64,000 nucleotides of DNA from Fischerella sp. CENA71 (GTDB lineage: Bacteria; Cyanobacteriota; Cyanobacteriia; Cyanobacteriales; Nostocaceae). The position numbers were made by a program, and so were the translations under genes. Location: assembly GCA_024239075.1 (NCBI GenBank), contig JANBVI010000074.1, forward strand, positions 62,001-126,000. Direction: 5' to 3'. Below the pieces are notes generated by a model. It was given only the letters and a program-made list of their open reading frames with translations. It did no database searches and was not told the DNA's origin. Of the stretch, positions 39,048-47,339 are shown piece by piece; position 1 is the first letter of the stretch; each line of letters begins with the position of its first letter.

Positions 39048-39347
39048 ATGGCTACCTATCAAGTAAGATTAATCAACAAGAAAGAAGACCTCGACGCCAC
39101 AATTGAAATTGACGAAGATACTACTATTCTAGAAGGAGCAGAAGAAAATGGTATTGAGCTACCTTTTTCTTGCCACTCTGGTTCTTGCTCTAGCTGTGTT
39201 GGTAAGGTAGTTGAAGGTGAAGTAGATCAGTCTGAGCAAATCTTCTTAGATGATGAGCAGATGTCCAAAGGATTTGCATTACTTTGCGTTACCTATCCTC
39301 GCTCTAATTGTACAATTAAAACCCATCAAGAACCTTATCTCGTCTAA
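39048..39347 (+). CDS. fdxH: Heterocyst [2Fe-2S] ferredoxin FdxH
   Basis: FdxH is the plant-type ferredoxin that donates electrons to NifH in heterocysts. The 99-aa product is [20 protein letters not shown] onward. The four cluster cysteines are in [20 protein letters not shown] and [12 protein letters not shown]. The start at 39048 follows GAGGAG, and the longer open frame upstream is only spacer. It is the last nif-type gene of this block and is followed by a hairpin terminator. Confidence 0.98.
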   Translation: MATYQVRLINKKEDLDATIEIDEDTTILEGAEENGIELPFSCHSGSCSSCVGKVVEGEVDQSEQIFLDDEQMSKGFALLCVTYPRSNCTIKTHQEPYLV

Positions 39348-39395
39348 ACCTTTCATTTTTTTCTCCACTGTATTTTTCTTTCCTTAGCTATTCTC

Positions 39396-39429
39396 GAAGT
39401 CATAGCTATGACACAGCTATGACTTCTTT
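39396..39429 (+). terminator. Rho-independent-type terminator after fdxH
   Basis: GAAGTCATAGCT and AGCTATGACTTC form a 12-bp stem around a seven-base loop and are followed by TTTA. It lies 49 bp after the fdxH stop and would end the nif transcript. Confidence 0.75.
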
Positions 39430-39675
39430 ATTAAGAAAGAAAAATTTATATTTAATGAAGTTAGCAGTTCAAAACAATCATTTTTCAAGTTTTTATCTTA
39501 ATTATATAATAACGTATTTCTATTTATTTTATATTATCCTTTATATTGATTTTATAAATGAACATGTATGAATAAAAATGTGTTGATCTTGTAAAGCTGC
39601 AAGTTTCTTATACATAATTTTAACCACTTTAAATCCCTACGTAGCAATAATCGAAAACCAACAAACAAGTATTAA
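39430..39675. other. AT-rich spacer after the nif block
   Basis: About 245 bp, AT-rich, with no recognisable gene or strong repeat. It probably contains the promoter of the feoA-like gene. Confidence 0.4.
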
Positions 39676-39927
39676 ATGTTTAAGAATTTTAGTATCACTG
39701 GTTCCTCATTAGAATTACTAAAAATCAGAGAACGAGGAATAATTTTGTTTTGTAACACCCAGGACGAAAAGATTATCAATCAAGTGATATCTTTAGGTCT
39801 AAATCCGGGAATATGTTTTACCTTAGAACAGGATTTACCTAACATTATTATCAAAGTAAACGAACAAAAGTTAGTGGTACATAAGGAAATTGCTAGTAAA
39901 ATTTACGTTCGGATTGTGAATCGGTAA
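39676..39927 (+). CDS. FeoA-domain small protein
   Basis: An 83-aa SH3-like FeoA domain: LELLKIRERGIILFCNTQDE, IINQVISLGLNPGICFTLEQ, and the end HKEIASKIYVRIV. FeoA domains accompany ferrous iron transporters or occur in DtxR-type regulators, but no feoB is near. Its location right after fdxH is suggestive of a link to the iron needs of nitrogenase, but that is inference. No clear SD is visible before the ATG. Confidence 0.75.
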   Translation: MFKNFSITGSSLELLKIRERGIILFCNTQDEKIINQVISLGLNPGICFTLEQDLPNIIIKVNEQKLVVHKEIASKIYVRIVNR

Positions 39928-39974
39928 TTACATGCTTGATATTAATGAAACCAAAATCTAAAATCTAAAATCGA

Positions 39975-40919
39975 ATGACTGAGAATACCATCACGCAACA
40001 TTATCACAACTTTTTACAAGTTGTTCGGAGTTACTATCAACTTACAAAACCGCGAATTATTCCTCTGCTATTGATTACTACAGGTGCTAGTATGTCGATC
40101 GCATCTGAGGGAAAGTTAAATCCGATATTAATGTTAGTAACTCTGGCTGGTGGTACTTTTGCTGCTGCTAGCGCTCAAACTTTTAATTGCGTCTACGATC
40201 GCGATATCGACTATGAAATGGAACGGACGCGCCATCGTCCTTTACCTTCTGGCCGTGTCCAGCCTACTCATGCTTTAATATTTGCGATCGCTTTAGCTTG
40301 TATTTCTTTCACATTGCTGACAGTGTTTGTGAATTTACTCAGCGCTTTGTTAGCAATGTCTGGGATTTTATTTTATGTGGGCGTCTACACCCATTTACTC
40401 AAACGCCACACTTCACTTAATATCGTCATTGGTGGCGCTGCTGGCGCGATTCCGATGTTGGTAGGTTGGGCGGCGGTAACTGGTACACTAAGTTGGACAG
40501 CATGGTTATTGTTTGCCATCGTTTTTTTATGGACACCTCCTCATTTTTGGGCGTTAGCTTTGATGATTAGTGAAGATTATGCCAAGGTTGGTGTACCAAT
40601 GCTGCCTGTAGTTACTGATAATATCACCGCCGCTCGGCAGATTTGGGTATATACTTTAATGCTTGTCCCTGCGACATTTTTATTGATAGATCCTCTGCAA
40701 AAAATGAGTGTGATTTATGGCTGTATAGCCTTTATTATGGGAGCTATCTTGATTAAAAAAGCTTGGACACTTTTGCAAGATTCAGAGAATAAACAATCTG
40801 CGCGATCGCTCTTTCTTTACTCTATTCTCTATATGATGCTGCTATGTGCTGCTATGGTAGTCGATAGTTTACCAATTACCCATAATTTTACTCAAGTAAT
40901 GATGAGATTGGTTAATTGA
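39975..40919 (+). CDS. ctaB: Protoheme IX farnesyltransferase (heme O synthase)
   Basis: A UbiA-family membrane prenyltransferase that makes heme O for heme-copper oxidases. The 314-aa product has seven to nine membrane helices and the Asp-rich motif NCVYDRDIDYEMERTRHRPL. The start YQLTKPRIIPLLLITTGA, VLWTPPHFW-like FLWTPPHFWALALM and EDYAKVGVPMLPVV are hallmarks. A cox3-type oxidase operon lies 6.4 kb downstream on the same strand, a plausible user of this heme. Confidence 0.95.
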   Translation: MTENTITQHYHNFLQVVRSYYQLTKPRIIPLLLITTGASMSIASEGKLNPILMLVTLAGGTFAAASAQTFNCVYDRDIDYEMERTRHRPLPSGRVQPTHALIFAIALACISFTLLTVFVNLLSALLAMSGILFYVGVYTHLLKRHTSLNIVIGGAAGAIPMLVGWAAVTGTLSWTAWLLFAIVFLWTPPHFWALALMISEDYAKVGVPMLPVVTDNITAARQIWVYTLMLVPATFLLIDPLQKMSVIYGCIAFIMGAILIKKAWTLLQDSENKQSARSLFLYSILYMMLLCAAMVVDSLPITHNFTQVMMRLVN

Positions 40920-40977
40920 ATTGTGTCCTTTGTTGTTTGTTGTCACAACCAACAAACAACAAATAACTAACTATTTT

Positions 40978-41187
40978 TTAATCAACAGCAACCATTACAT
41001 CTGTTGCTTTTACCACAGCATAAGCTTCTTTACCTTCAGCAAGTTGAAGGTTATCTGCTGAAGATTTTGTAATGATTGCAGTTACTTCTACTCCAGGTGC
41101 TAATTCTAATATAACTTCGGTGTTTATAGCTCCTGGTACAACTTTTTTTACAGTTGCTTTTAGAGTATTACGAGCGCTTATTTTCAT
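40978..41187 (-). CDS. Molybdopterin/molybdate-binding Mop (TOBE) domain protein
   Basis: A 69-aa single Mop domain: MKISARNTLKATVKKVVPGA, then NTEVILELAPGVEVTAIITK and NLQLAEGKEAYAVVKATDVM. Such molbindins store molybdate as oligomers, which would suit a molybdenum nitrogenase next door. The ATG at 41187 is preferred over longer forms because upstream in-frame residues are unlike the family. Transcribed opposite to the nif block. Confidence 0.88.
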   Translation of the reverse strand: MKISARNTLKATVKKVVPGAINTEVILELAPGVEVTAIITKSSADNLQLAEGKEAYAVVKATDVMVAVD

Positions 41188-42475
41188 TTTTTTTACATCT
41201 TGACTTATTTGACTCAATAATATTACTAATTTAATAACAATATGCATGTATTTCTTTAGATTATTTTTATGTTTATTAATTTGCAAATTATACAACCTAA
41301 AATATAGGAATATACTTAGTTGTTTGACTAGACTGTAAATATAAAAAGCCTAATTTGTTGTCGATGATTGCAAACAGTTTACAGTTGCAATCCATAGTCG
41401 GAATCATACATAATTCGGTTCCCCGATTTATTAGCGAAGTCGGGAAGCTTGTTTCTCAAAAAAGTAATTTTTAATTAATTTAGTTAGCTAAGATACAGAC
41501 AAGATAATCATTTTTATAATTGTGCTATCAAGCATCGTATAAACAAAGTTTCAACAAAAATAATTCTAAACAAATTAGAAATTATCTACAATCATTTTTG
41601 ATTAGTGAAAAGACAAGATTTTTGTAAAATCGCGCAGGTGCAGTAATCTATCTGTAACCAATACGGTTCGGATAAGACAAATTGATTGATATCTAAAACC
41701 TGTAGAGACGTGCCAATAGCGCTGTAGCACATGGCTTCGCTAAGGCACGTCTCTACATACCCAAAATTATGACGAAAAATTCTTAACCAAACCGTATTGT
41801 ATCTGTAGCTGCTAAATTAAAATAATTGACAAGCCAAACACACTCAAGTCTCGTTTTTGTAGTAAACATAGTCACTGATATTAAAGTAGTCAATATTTTC
41901 AGATTTCAATAATCAGAAGGTTTTTATAATTGATTATTGAGATTTAATTGCATATATATGATTTTTTTATGTAAAAAGTACTAAGTTACTATGAAAATAA
42001 CAATATTTGCTATAAATTTGTTTTTTTTTAATCGTTTGATTAATTAATATTACTGCAAAGTTTTATAACTGAATCCTTGCCTAATTTGCTGAGAGATATA
42101 AGATGGAAATGTAGGATACATTGTTGCCTTAAAGCCCAAAACAAGCAGTAAAAAGTGATTATCGACTTCTCTAATTAATGAATTTATAAAGCTTGGCTAA
42201 ATTTTCAATTTCAGACTATTAAAGATGTATTTCAGTTATTGATGATGGGTAAATGCGTAAATCTTATTCTAAACAATAGCCAAGTTTATTTAGAAATTAG
42301 AGAACAGAAATTGGCTAAAATTCATCCATAATCGCTTTTGATAGCAGCGACTTTCAGGAATTGCAATTGAGCCTAATTATTTAGATTTAGAACAGGCGTG
42401 TATCTTCAACACTCACGTAGCTAGGAAAGAATCACAGAATCAATTTCCTTACATCAAGGAAAAGGAGCAGAAATT
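41188..42475. other. 1.3-kb non-coding region with one MITE
   Basis: AT-rich DNA without a credible gene on either strand. It contains a MITE (41659-41799) and, near 41410-41460, the small hairpin CCCCGATTTATTAGCGAAGTCGGG. The right end (TCAAGGAAAAGGAG) is the ribosome-binding region of the CBS-CP12 gene. No tRNA or known RNA was recognised. Confidence 0.5.
41659..41799 (-). mobile_element. MITE-like element, 141 bp, with 19-bp terminal inverted repeats
   Basis: The ends CAATACGGTTCGGATAAGA and the reverse complement of TCTTAACCAAACCGTATTG match at 17 of 19 positions. The interior contains a hairpin beginning TGTAGAGACGTGCC and ending GGCACGTCTCTACA. Flanks TATCTGTAAC (41649-41658) and TATCTGTAGC (41800-41809) form a 10-bp target duplication with one mismatch. 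It is the opposite orientation of the copies at 18843 and 57136 and carries a longer centre. Confidence 0.85.
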
Positions 42476-43072
42476 ATGAGAGCCAAGCATATTATGACTC
42501 AAGATGTAGCTACTATTCGCGGTTCGGCTACTGTGGCAGAAGCAGTCAAACTTATGAGGCTTAAAGAATTACGGGCGTTGATTGTAGAACCTCGTAATGA
42601 TGCAGATGCATACGGGATTGTTACCGAGACTGATATTGTATCTAAGGTGGTCGCCTATGGAAAAGACCCCAAACAGGTACATGTTTATGAGATTATGAGT
42701 AAGCCTTGCATCGTTGTCAATCCCGACCTTGATGTGGAATACGTTGCACGGTTATTTGCTAATACGGGTGTTTGGCGTGCGCCTGTGATTCAAGGTGAAT
42801 TACTTGGCATTATTTCTGTTACTGATATTATTACCAAGGGTGATTTTCTTGAAAAGCCCAAATTAGCTTTCTTGCAAAAAGAACTCCAAAAAGCCGTATC
42901 AAATGCTCGTTCAATTTCTAGTAATTACGGTGGGGATTCTAAAAAAGCTGTAGAAGCTTGGGATTTTGTAGACGAACTCGAAGCAGAAGCATGTTTTTAT
43001 GGCGCATCAAAACCAGAAAAAACAGCTAGACAATTATTCTCTAATGGACGTAATCCAGTGAATGTAGGTTAA
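42476..43072 (+). CDS. CBS-CP12 fusion protein
   Basis: The 198-aa protein has two CBS motifs (about residues 5-60 and 68-125), a module that senses adenosine nucleotides. A C-terminal CP12-like domain follows, with the core AWDFVDELEAEACFYGASKP. CP12 normally bridges GAPDH and phosphoribulokinase to switch off the Calvin cycle; here its N- and C-terminal cysteine pairs are missing. CBS-CP12 fusions are known in cyanobacteria and are thought to tie carbon metabolism to energy state. The position downstream of the nif cluster suggests a role in heterocysts, which do not fix CO2, but that is inference. SD: AAGGAG. Confidence 0.88.
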   Translation: MRAKHIMTQDVATIRGSATVAEAVKLMRLKELRALIVEPRNDADAYGIVTETDIVSKVVAYGKDPKQVHVYEIMSKPCIVVNPDLDVEYVARLFANTGVWRAPVIQGELLGIISVTDIITKGDFLEKPKLAFLQKELQKAVSNARSISSNYGGDSKKAVEAWDFVDELEAEACFYGASKPEKTARQLFSNGRNPVNVG

Positions 43073-43720
43073 TAAGGTAAGTATTAAATTATGTAGGGTG
43101 CGTTAACTAAGTGTAATGCACCCTACATATTTGTAATTTACTTGATCAATGAGCTTTCAATATAATTATTTTTGAGAATTTTTATCAAAAATTATTTTGA
43201 TAAATTAATAGTCAATTTTTATAAACAAAATACCCTTTTCTAAGGCTGTTTAGGTGTAAATTATAGGAATAGGCAGACTAGCTATTTGCATATAAAAGTT
43301 AGAATTTGAGAATTATTTTCTCGCATTCTTGATAAAATGATTTGATATTAACTTAAAGATTTAGATTTTACAAAATAATAGTATCAAGTGATTCTTTTTT
43401 TTAATAATTTCTGTTTATCATAAATCTAGCTGGAATTATCCAGACATAAACCTAAAATTAATTTTTAATTTTAACGTCCATAAACCAACCTCTCACATCT
43501 ATCTCATTCTACAAAAATAAGAGAAAGATTAATGTGAGAAATAGGTTTGCTCAGAGGTAATTTTCTATCAATCCAATTAACGTTAATTTTATTCTTAGCT
43601 TTATAGTAATTGTTGGAGGTTTTTATGTAACCAATATTTGTATTTATTGAGCTAAAAACCGATTTTTTAAGTTCAAGTATTTTGAGTGTAAAACCTATAG
43701 AGCTATTGAGAGAGAAGGAG
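43073..43720. other. 650-bp non-coding region
   Basis: It starts with a palindrome, ATGTAGGGTGCGTTA (43091-43105) and TAATGCACCCTACAT (43115-43129), of a type that recurs as GTGCGTTAGCC...TAATGCA near 44740. The rest is AT-rich without a gene. It may act as a terminator for the CBS-CP12 gene and carry the next promoter. Confidence 0.5.
43091..43129 (+). terminator. Hairpin after the CBS-CP12 gene
   Basis: A 15-bp stem with one mismatch and a nine-base loop (ACTAAGTGT... type), 18 bp after the stop. A T-run is not strong, so it may be a dispersed palindromic repeat rather than a dedicated terminator. Confidence 0.45.
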
Positions 43721-44089
43721 ATGAACAAAGAATTTTTATCAAAGGATGATTTACATCCTCTTCAGTTAACTTCAGCAGATATTATCTTACGTCAGCAACT
43801 AGAAAATTCTATTAGTTGTTATTTTTATAATGCTTGCGATCGCACTATTCAAAATTTATTATCTAGTTGTCGCTGGTACATTGTTAGTCAAGTCAACGCT
43901 TTGACTTTAGTTGTTGAATGTCCAGATCAAATTACTAACTGGCGTGTTCTGCAAAAAATCGTATCAATGGCAGCAATTTTAGGCGACATTATCAGCAGCG
44001 CAAAAATTCGCGTTTGTCCGCCTAAAAAGCAGGGATTACCTTTTGAAATGAGAGTAGATGAGCTAGCAGTTTATCGAGATCAGGCGTAA
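43721..44089 (+). CDS. Conserved-looking hypothetical cyanobacterial protein
   Basis: A 122-aa product starting MNKEFLSKDDLHPLQLTSAD. It has an alpha/beta pattern (CRWYIVSQVNALTLVVECPD, then QITNWRVLQKIVSMAAILGD) and a conserved-looking end RVCPPKKQGLPFEMRVDELA. No domain is recognised. It stands between CBS-CP12 and hupW and faces hupW convergently. The ATG at 43721 is directly preceded by AGAAGGAG with almost no spacing, so a different start, such as the ATG-less upstream frame from 43682, cannot be excluded. Confidence 0.6.
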   Translation: MNKEFLSKDDLHPLQLTSADIILRQQLENSISCYFYNACDRTIQNLLSSCRWYIVSQVNALTLVVECPDQITNWRVLQKIVSMAAILGDIISSAKIRVCPPKKQGLPFEMRVDELAVYRDQA

Positions 44090-44192
44090 TACGATTTTAG
44101 ATTTTAGACTTCGTCGTGAGCGCTACTTCGACAAGGCTCAGTACAAGTCAGTCGAACGATTTTAGATTTTGGATTTAATCTGGAACCTCACT

Positions 44193-44708
44193 CTAGTCAT
44201 TTTTGGGCTTGAGAATAGTTATAATTTCTGCAAAAACCAAGTCAGCAGAATTTTGAACAGCAGGACTCAACTCCCAACCAAAATCAAGATTTGCCGCTTC
44301 AATTAAATAAACGATCACCTCTTGCGGAAAATCATTCTGAAAGATTTTTCTACCTGCGGCTAAAGCATTATCCCAACGAAAATCATGCAGATTATAACTG
44401 GGTTCCGGCAAAGCTTCTAGTTCTTGTCCAGGAACTTTAAACACAGCACCTGGTTCGGAACCTGTTACACTTGCATCAATAATGATTAACTGTTTACAAC
44501 CTCTTGCTTGAAACATTACTTCCATCCCAGCAGTACCACAATCATAAACTTGCACATGAGGATGGGGATGTTCAGCAAGATATTGTTGTAGGTGTTGAGC
44601 GACAATCACACCCACTCCATCATCACTGCGGTTAAGATTACCGCAACCAATAATGGTTATTTGTTGTACCCTGCGGGAAGCTGCTAGCGCGTCTATGTCA
44701 TTTGTCAT
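44193..44708 (-). CDS. hupW: Hydrogenase maturation protease, HupW-like
   Basis: An endopeptidase of the HyaD/HoxW/HupW family that removes the C-terminus of the NiFe hydrogenase large subunit after nickel insertion. The 171-aa protein has TIIGCGNLNRSDDGVGVIVA (with the metal-binding Asp), VYDCGTAGMEVMFQA, LIIIDASVTGSEPG and the His-containing SYNLHDFRWDNALAAG. In heterocysts HupW processes uptake hydrogenase HupL, which recycles the H2 from nitrogenase. No hupSL genes are in the window. The first about 12 residues (MTNDIDALAASRR) may be an extended start. Confidence 0.85.
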   Translation of the reverse strand: MTNDIDALAASRRVQQITIIGCGNLNRSDDGVGVIVAQHLQQYLAEHPHPHVQVYDCGTAGMEVMFQARGCKQLIIIDASVTGSEPGAVFKVPGQELEALPEPSYNLHDFRWDNALAAGRKIFQNDFPQEVIVYLIEAANLDFGWELSPAVQNSADLVFAEIITILKPKND

Positions 44709-44810
44709 TTGTCATTTGTTGTTCTTAAAGTCAGTGAGGTGCGTTAGCCTAAACAAGTCTAATGCATTATTTTTTTCAAAACTACAGCATATAAAGCAGA
44801 AAAAATACAA

Positions 44811-45599
44811 ATGACAAACATCGAAATTAATACTACTCACGTCAAAGTACCTAACAACGACTTACAAATCGATGCTTACTTAGCCCAACCAGCACTCCCT
44901 GGAACCTTTGGCGCTGTTATAGTTTTTCAAGAAATCTTTGGAGTTAACAGTAACATTAGGGATATTACCGAACTTATAGCTAAACAAGGTTATGTAGCGC
45001 TGGCTCCTGCGATGTATCAACGTATTGCTCCCGGTTTTGAATTTGGGTTTAGCCCAGAAGATATTGGCTATAGTCCAGAAGCTTATCGACTTGGTTTGGA
45101 ATATTATCAACAAGTTAAGTATCAAGAAATATTAAGCGATATTCAAGCTGCGATCGCCTATCTCAAAACTTTACCCAATGTAAAAGCTGATTGCATAGGC
45201 GCTATTGGTTTCTGTTTTGGTGGTCATGTTGCTTACATGGCTGCAACATTAAGCGATATCAAGGCAACAGCTTCGTTCTATGGTGCTGGAATTACTACTT
45301 CTAGTTATGGTGAAGAAACTCCAACCATTAATCGCACCTCTAAAATAAAAGGTACTATTTACGCATTTTTTGGTACAAGAGATTCATTCATTTCTCAGGA
45401 AGAAAACGAGGAAATCGAGGCAGAATTAAAGAAACATAAAATAAATCACCGTGTATTCCGATACGACGCAGGACACGGATTCTTCGCCGGATTCTTTAAA
45501 GACCAATACCCATTCTTAGAGCAGCATCCAAGTTACAATCCAGAAGCGGCTGTTGATGCTTGGGAACATGTTCTAGAACTTTTTCAAAACAACTTGTAA
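44811..45599 (+). CDS. Dienelactone hydrolase family protein
   Basis: An alpha/beta-hydrolase of 262 aa. The nucleophile is Cys in GAIGFCFGGHVAYMAA, and the other triad members are an Asp in FFGTRDSFIS and a His in YDAGHGFFAGFF. It begins with VPNNDLQIDAYLAQPALPGT, the usual strand pair. Natural substrates of the cyanobacterial members are unknown and they are not necessarily carboxymethylenebutenolidases. A 17-residue loop (TTSSYGEETPTINRTSK) is longer than in the classic enzyme. Divergent from hupW. Confidence 0.88.
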   Translation: MTNIEINTTHVKVPNNDLQIDAYLAQPALPGTFGAVIVFQEIFGVNSNIRDITELIAKQGYVALAPAMYQRIAPGFEFGFSPEDIGYSPEAYRLGLEYYQQVKYQEILSDIQAAIAYLKTLPNVKADCIGAIGFCFGGHVAYMAATLSDIKATASFYGAGITTSSYGEETPTINRTSKIKGTIYAFFGTRDSFISQEENEEIEAELKKHKINHRVFRYDAGHGFFAGFFKDQYPFLEQHPSYNPEAAVDAWEHVLELFQNNL

Positions 45600-46143
45600 T
45601 TCAATTTACTCACATTTTGTCCCATTTTCAATAGAACCAAAAAAACCGGGTTTATGAACCAAAAATAAAGATTTTTAGCATAATTAATTCGCAATAAACC
45701 CGGTTTTTAACATAGGTGCAAGATATTAGGTATGACATTTGTATTCCTAAAATTTGTAGCGACTGTCTTAAAAGTCGAGCGATCGCAGTTGGTGTTTTGA
45801 ACAATAACTCAACATTTTCTCAAGACATTGAATATCGATTTACAATTAATACATTATTAATAATAGTTCACTATTCACATTTAGTAATTATAGTTCTGAT
45901 TAAAAAATACATTTTTTAGTTTTGTTTAAGAATATTATCGTTGTATGTTAATTGTTAAGTTTTGAGTCTAAAAGTTAAACTAAATTCATCCTATCCTACA
46001 ACCAAGCTAATTCTTAATTAACCAGATTTCGCCGCACAGAGATTATAACCAAATCGGTTAGGTATGAATGCTGGTAATGATATTTTGAGATGCCAATCTT
46101 GGAAATTGAGCTTATATGCAGTAGACATACCCAGGAGAATTTC
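45600..46143. other. Spacer between dienelactone hydrolase and DUF2231 genes
   Basis: The left part holds an inverted repeat, AAAAACCGGGTTTA (45641-45654) and TAAACCCGGTTTTT (45695-45708), a likely bidirectional terminator-like dyad. The rest is AT-rich. A 67-codon open frame at 45716 has no coding character. The right end carries AGGAG ahead of ATG 46144. Confidence 0.5.
45641..45708. terminator. 14-bp inverted repeat with A/T flanks
   Basis: AAAAACCGGGTTTA and TAAACCCGGTTTTT are exact reverse complements separated by 40 bp, located 42 bp after the dienelactone hydrolase stop. The A-run and T-run at the ends fit a bidirectional terminator, but the large loop also fits a small repeat element. 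Confidence 0.5.
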
Positions 46144-46644
46144 ATGCTTGAGTATCTAACGCGTTTGAACGACCATAATTTACCCTATCCAGATACGATT
46201 CATCCCATTGTTGTTCACTTTGTCATCGCAATGGTGTTGTTTGCCTTCTGCTGTGATGCGATAGGTTATTTTACCCGCAACTCACGACTGTTCGAGGTCA
46301 GCTGGTGGAATATGTGTCTTGCTACCGTCGCCATCTTCGTCGCAATCATTTTTGGCCAGTTTGAAGCAGGTTTAGCAAAACCTTACCATCTAGCAAAATC
46401 AGTGTTAAATATACATACCCTGATTGGTTGGTCGCTTTCAGGAATTATTGCTGCAATTACAGCTTGGCGTTATGTAATTCGTACGCGCAACCCCCAGAAA
46501 TTACCCATCGGATATTTGGGAGTAGGACTACTTCTAGTCACCATCGTTGGTATGCAGGTATATCTAGGAGATCAACTTGTTTGGGTGTATGGACTGCACA
46601 CAGTACCAGTAGTTGAAGCTGTAAAGGATGGTATTTTGCGATGA
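46144..46644 (+). CDS. DUF2231 membrane protein, first of two
   Basis: A 166-aa membrane protein with four helices (about residues 24-45, 57-77, 93-113 and 127-146). It starts with HNLPYPDTIHPIVVHFVIAM, the DUF2231 signature with paired His that might bind heme or metal. It is followed by a paralogue (four-base overlap ATGA) and by the coxB-coxA-coxC genes, an arrangement known for the heterocyst cox3-type operon. The function of the family is unknown, though an oxidase-assembly or electron-transfer role is plausible. The start at 46144 has AGGAG eight bases upstream. Confidence 0.85.
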   Translation: MLEYLTRLNDHNLPYPDTIHPIVVHFVIAMVLFAFCCDAIGYFTRNSRLFEVSWWNMCLATVAIFVAIIFGQFEAGLAKPYHLAKSVLNIHTLIGWSLSGIIAAITAWRYVIRTRNPQKLPIGYLGVGLLLVTIVGMQVYLGDQLVWVYGLHTVPVVEAVKDGILR

Positions 46645-47246
46645 ACTCAGAACTGATTGACCAATTGGGAGCGCAACTAGGCGCAAATGGACTTCCCTAC
46701 ACCATTCCTATTCACCCCAACTTAGTCCATCTCACCTTGGGTTTGTTTATCATTGGGATTCTCTTTGATATTGTCGGTGTATTTTTCCCCCTACATCAAT
46801 TCGTCTATAAATATTTAGCATTATCAGTGGAACGTGCTAACTTCTTTGATGTTGGCTGGTATAACATGCTTGCCTCAGCCTTGATTACCTTTTTGACAGT
46901 AGCAGCAGGTTTTTACGAAATCATGCTTGCCCAAGCACCAGTCGATGTCAAGAGCGCTTGGGGTATGCAAGCAATGGAAACAATGCTGTGGCATGGTGTG
47001 GGTGGTGTTATACTCCTAGCACTAATTGTTGGGATGACTGTCTGGCGAGGATTTCAGCGCTTTATTTGGCGCAAACACGAAGATAGACAAGTGCAGTTGA
47101 GTTATCTAGCTGTCGGAATGGCGATCATGTTTGTGATGTATGTTCACGGCACATTGGGAGCGCAAATGGCTGCGGAATTCGGCATCCACAACACCGCCGA
47201 TCAATTGCTCAGAGTTGGTCAAGACTTCAACGCCATGATTAAGTAA
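46641..47246 (+). CDS. DUF2231 membrane protein, second copy
   Basis: A 201-aa paralogue of the gene before it, with the same signature (LPYTIPIHPNLVHLTLGLFI) and four to five membrane helices. The motif MYVHGTLGAQMAAEFGIHNT near the C-terminus is particular to this copy. The start overlaps the upstream stop by four bases, so the two are translationally coupled and probably form a heteromer. The cox genes begin 94 bp downstream, after a TTGACCATTGACCATTGAC repeat. Confidence 0.85.
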   Translation: MNSELIDQLGAQLGANGLPYTIPIHPNLVHLTLGLFIIGILFDIVGVFFPLHQFVYKYLALSVERANFFDVGWYNMLASALITFLTVAAGFYEIMLAQAPVDVKSAWGMQAMETMLWHGVGGVILLALIVGMTVWRGFQRFIWRKHEDRQVQLSYLAVGMAIMFVMYVHGTLGAQMAAEFGIHNTADQLLRVGQDFNAMIK

Positions 47247-47339
47247 GTCCTTTGTCCAAAGTCAATTGTCAATTGTCCAGAGTTTTGACAAATTACTATT
47301 GACCATTGACCATTGACCATTGACCCTTGACTTTTTACT

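Noticed and set aside
41188-42475. tRNA or other structured RNA gene in the long non-coding region.
   Set aside because: No cloverleaf with T-loop (GGTTCGAATCC-type) or CCA-adjacent stem was found by eye; a covariance-model search would be decisive.
45716-45919. 67-codon open frame.
   Set aside because: AT-rich spacer with unlikely composition, no ribosome site, no recognised similarity; lies behind a terminator-like dyad.
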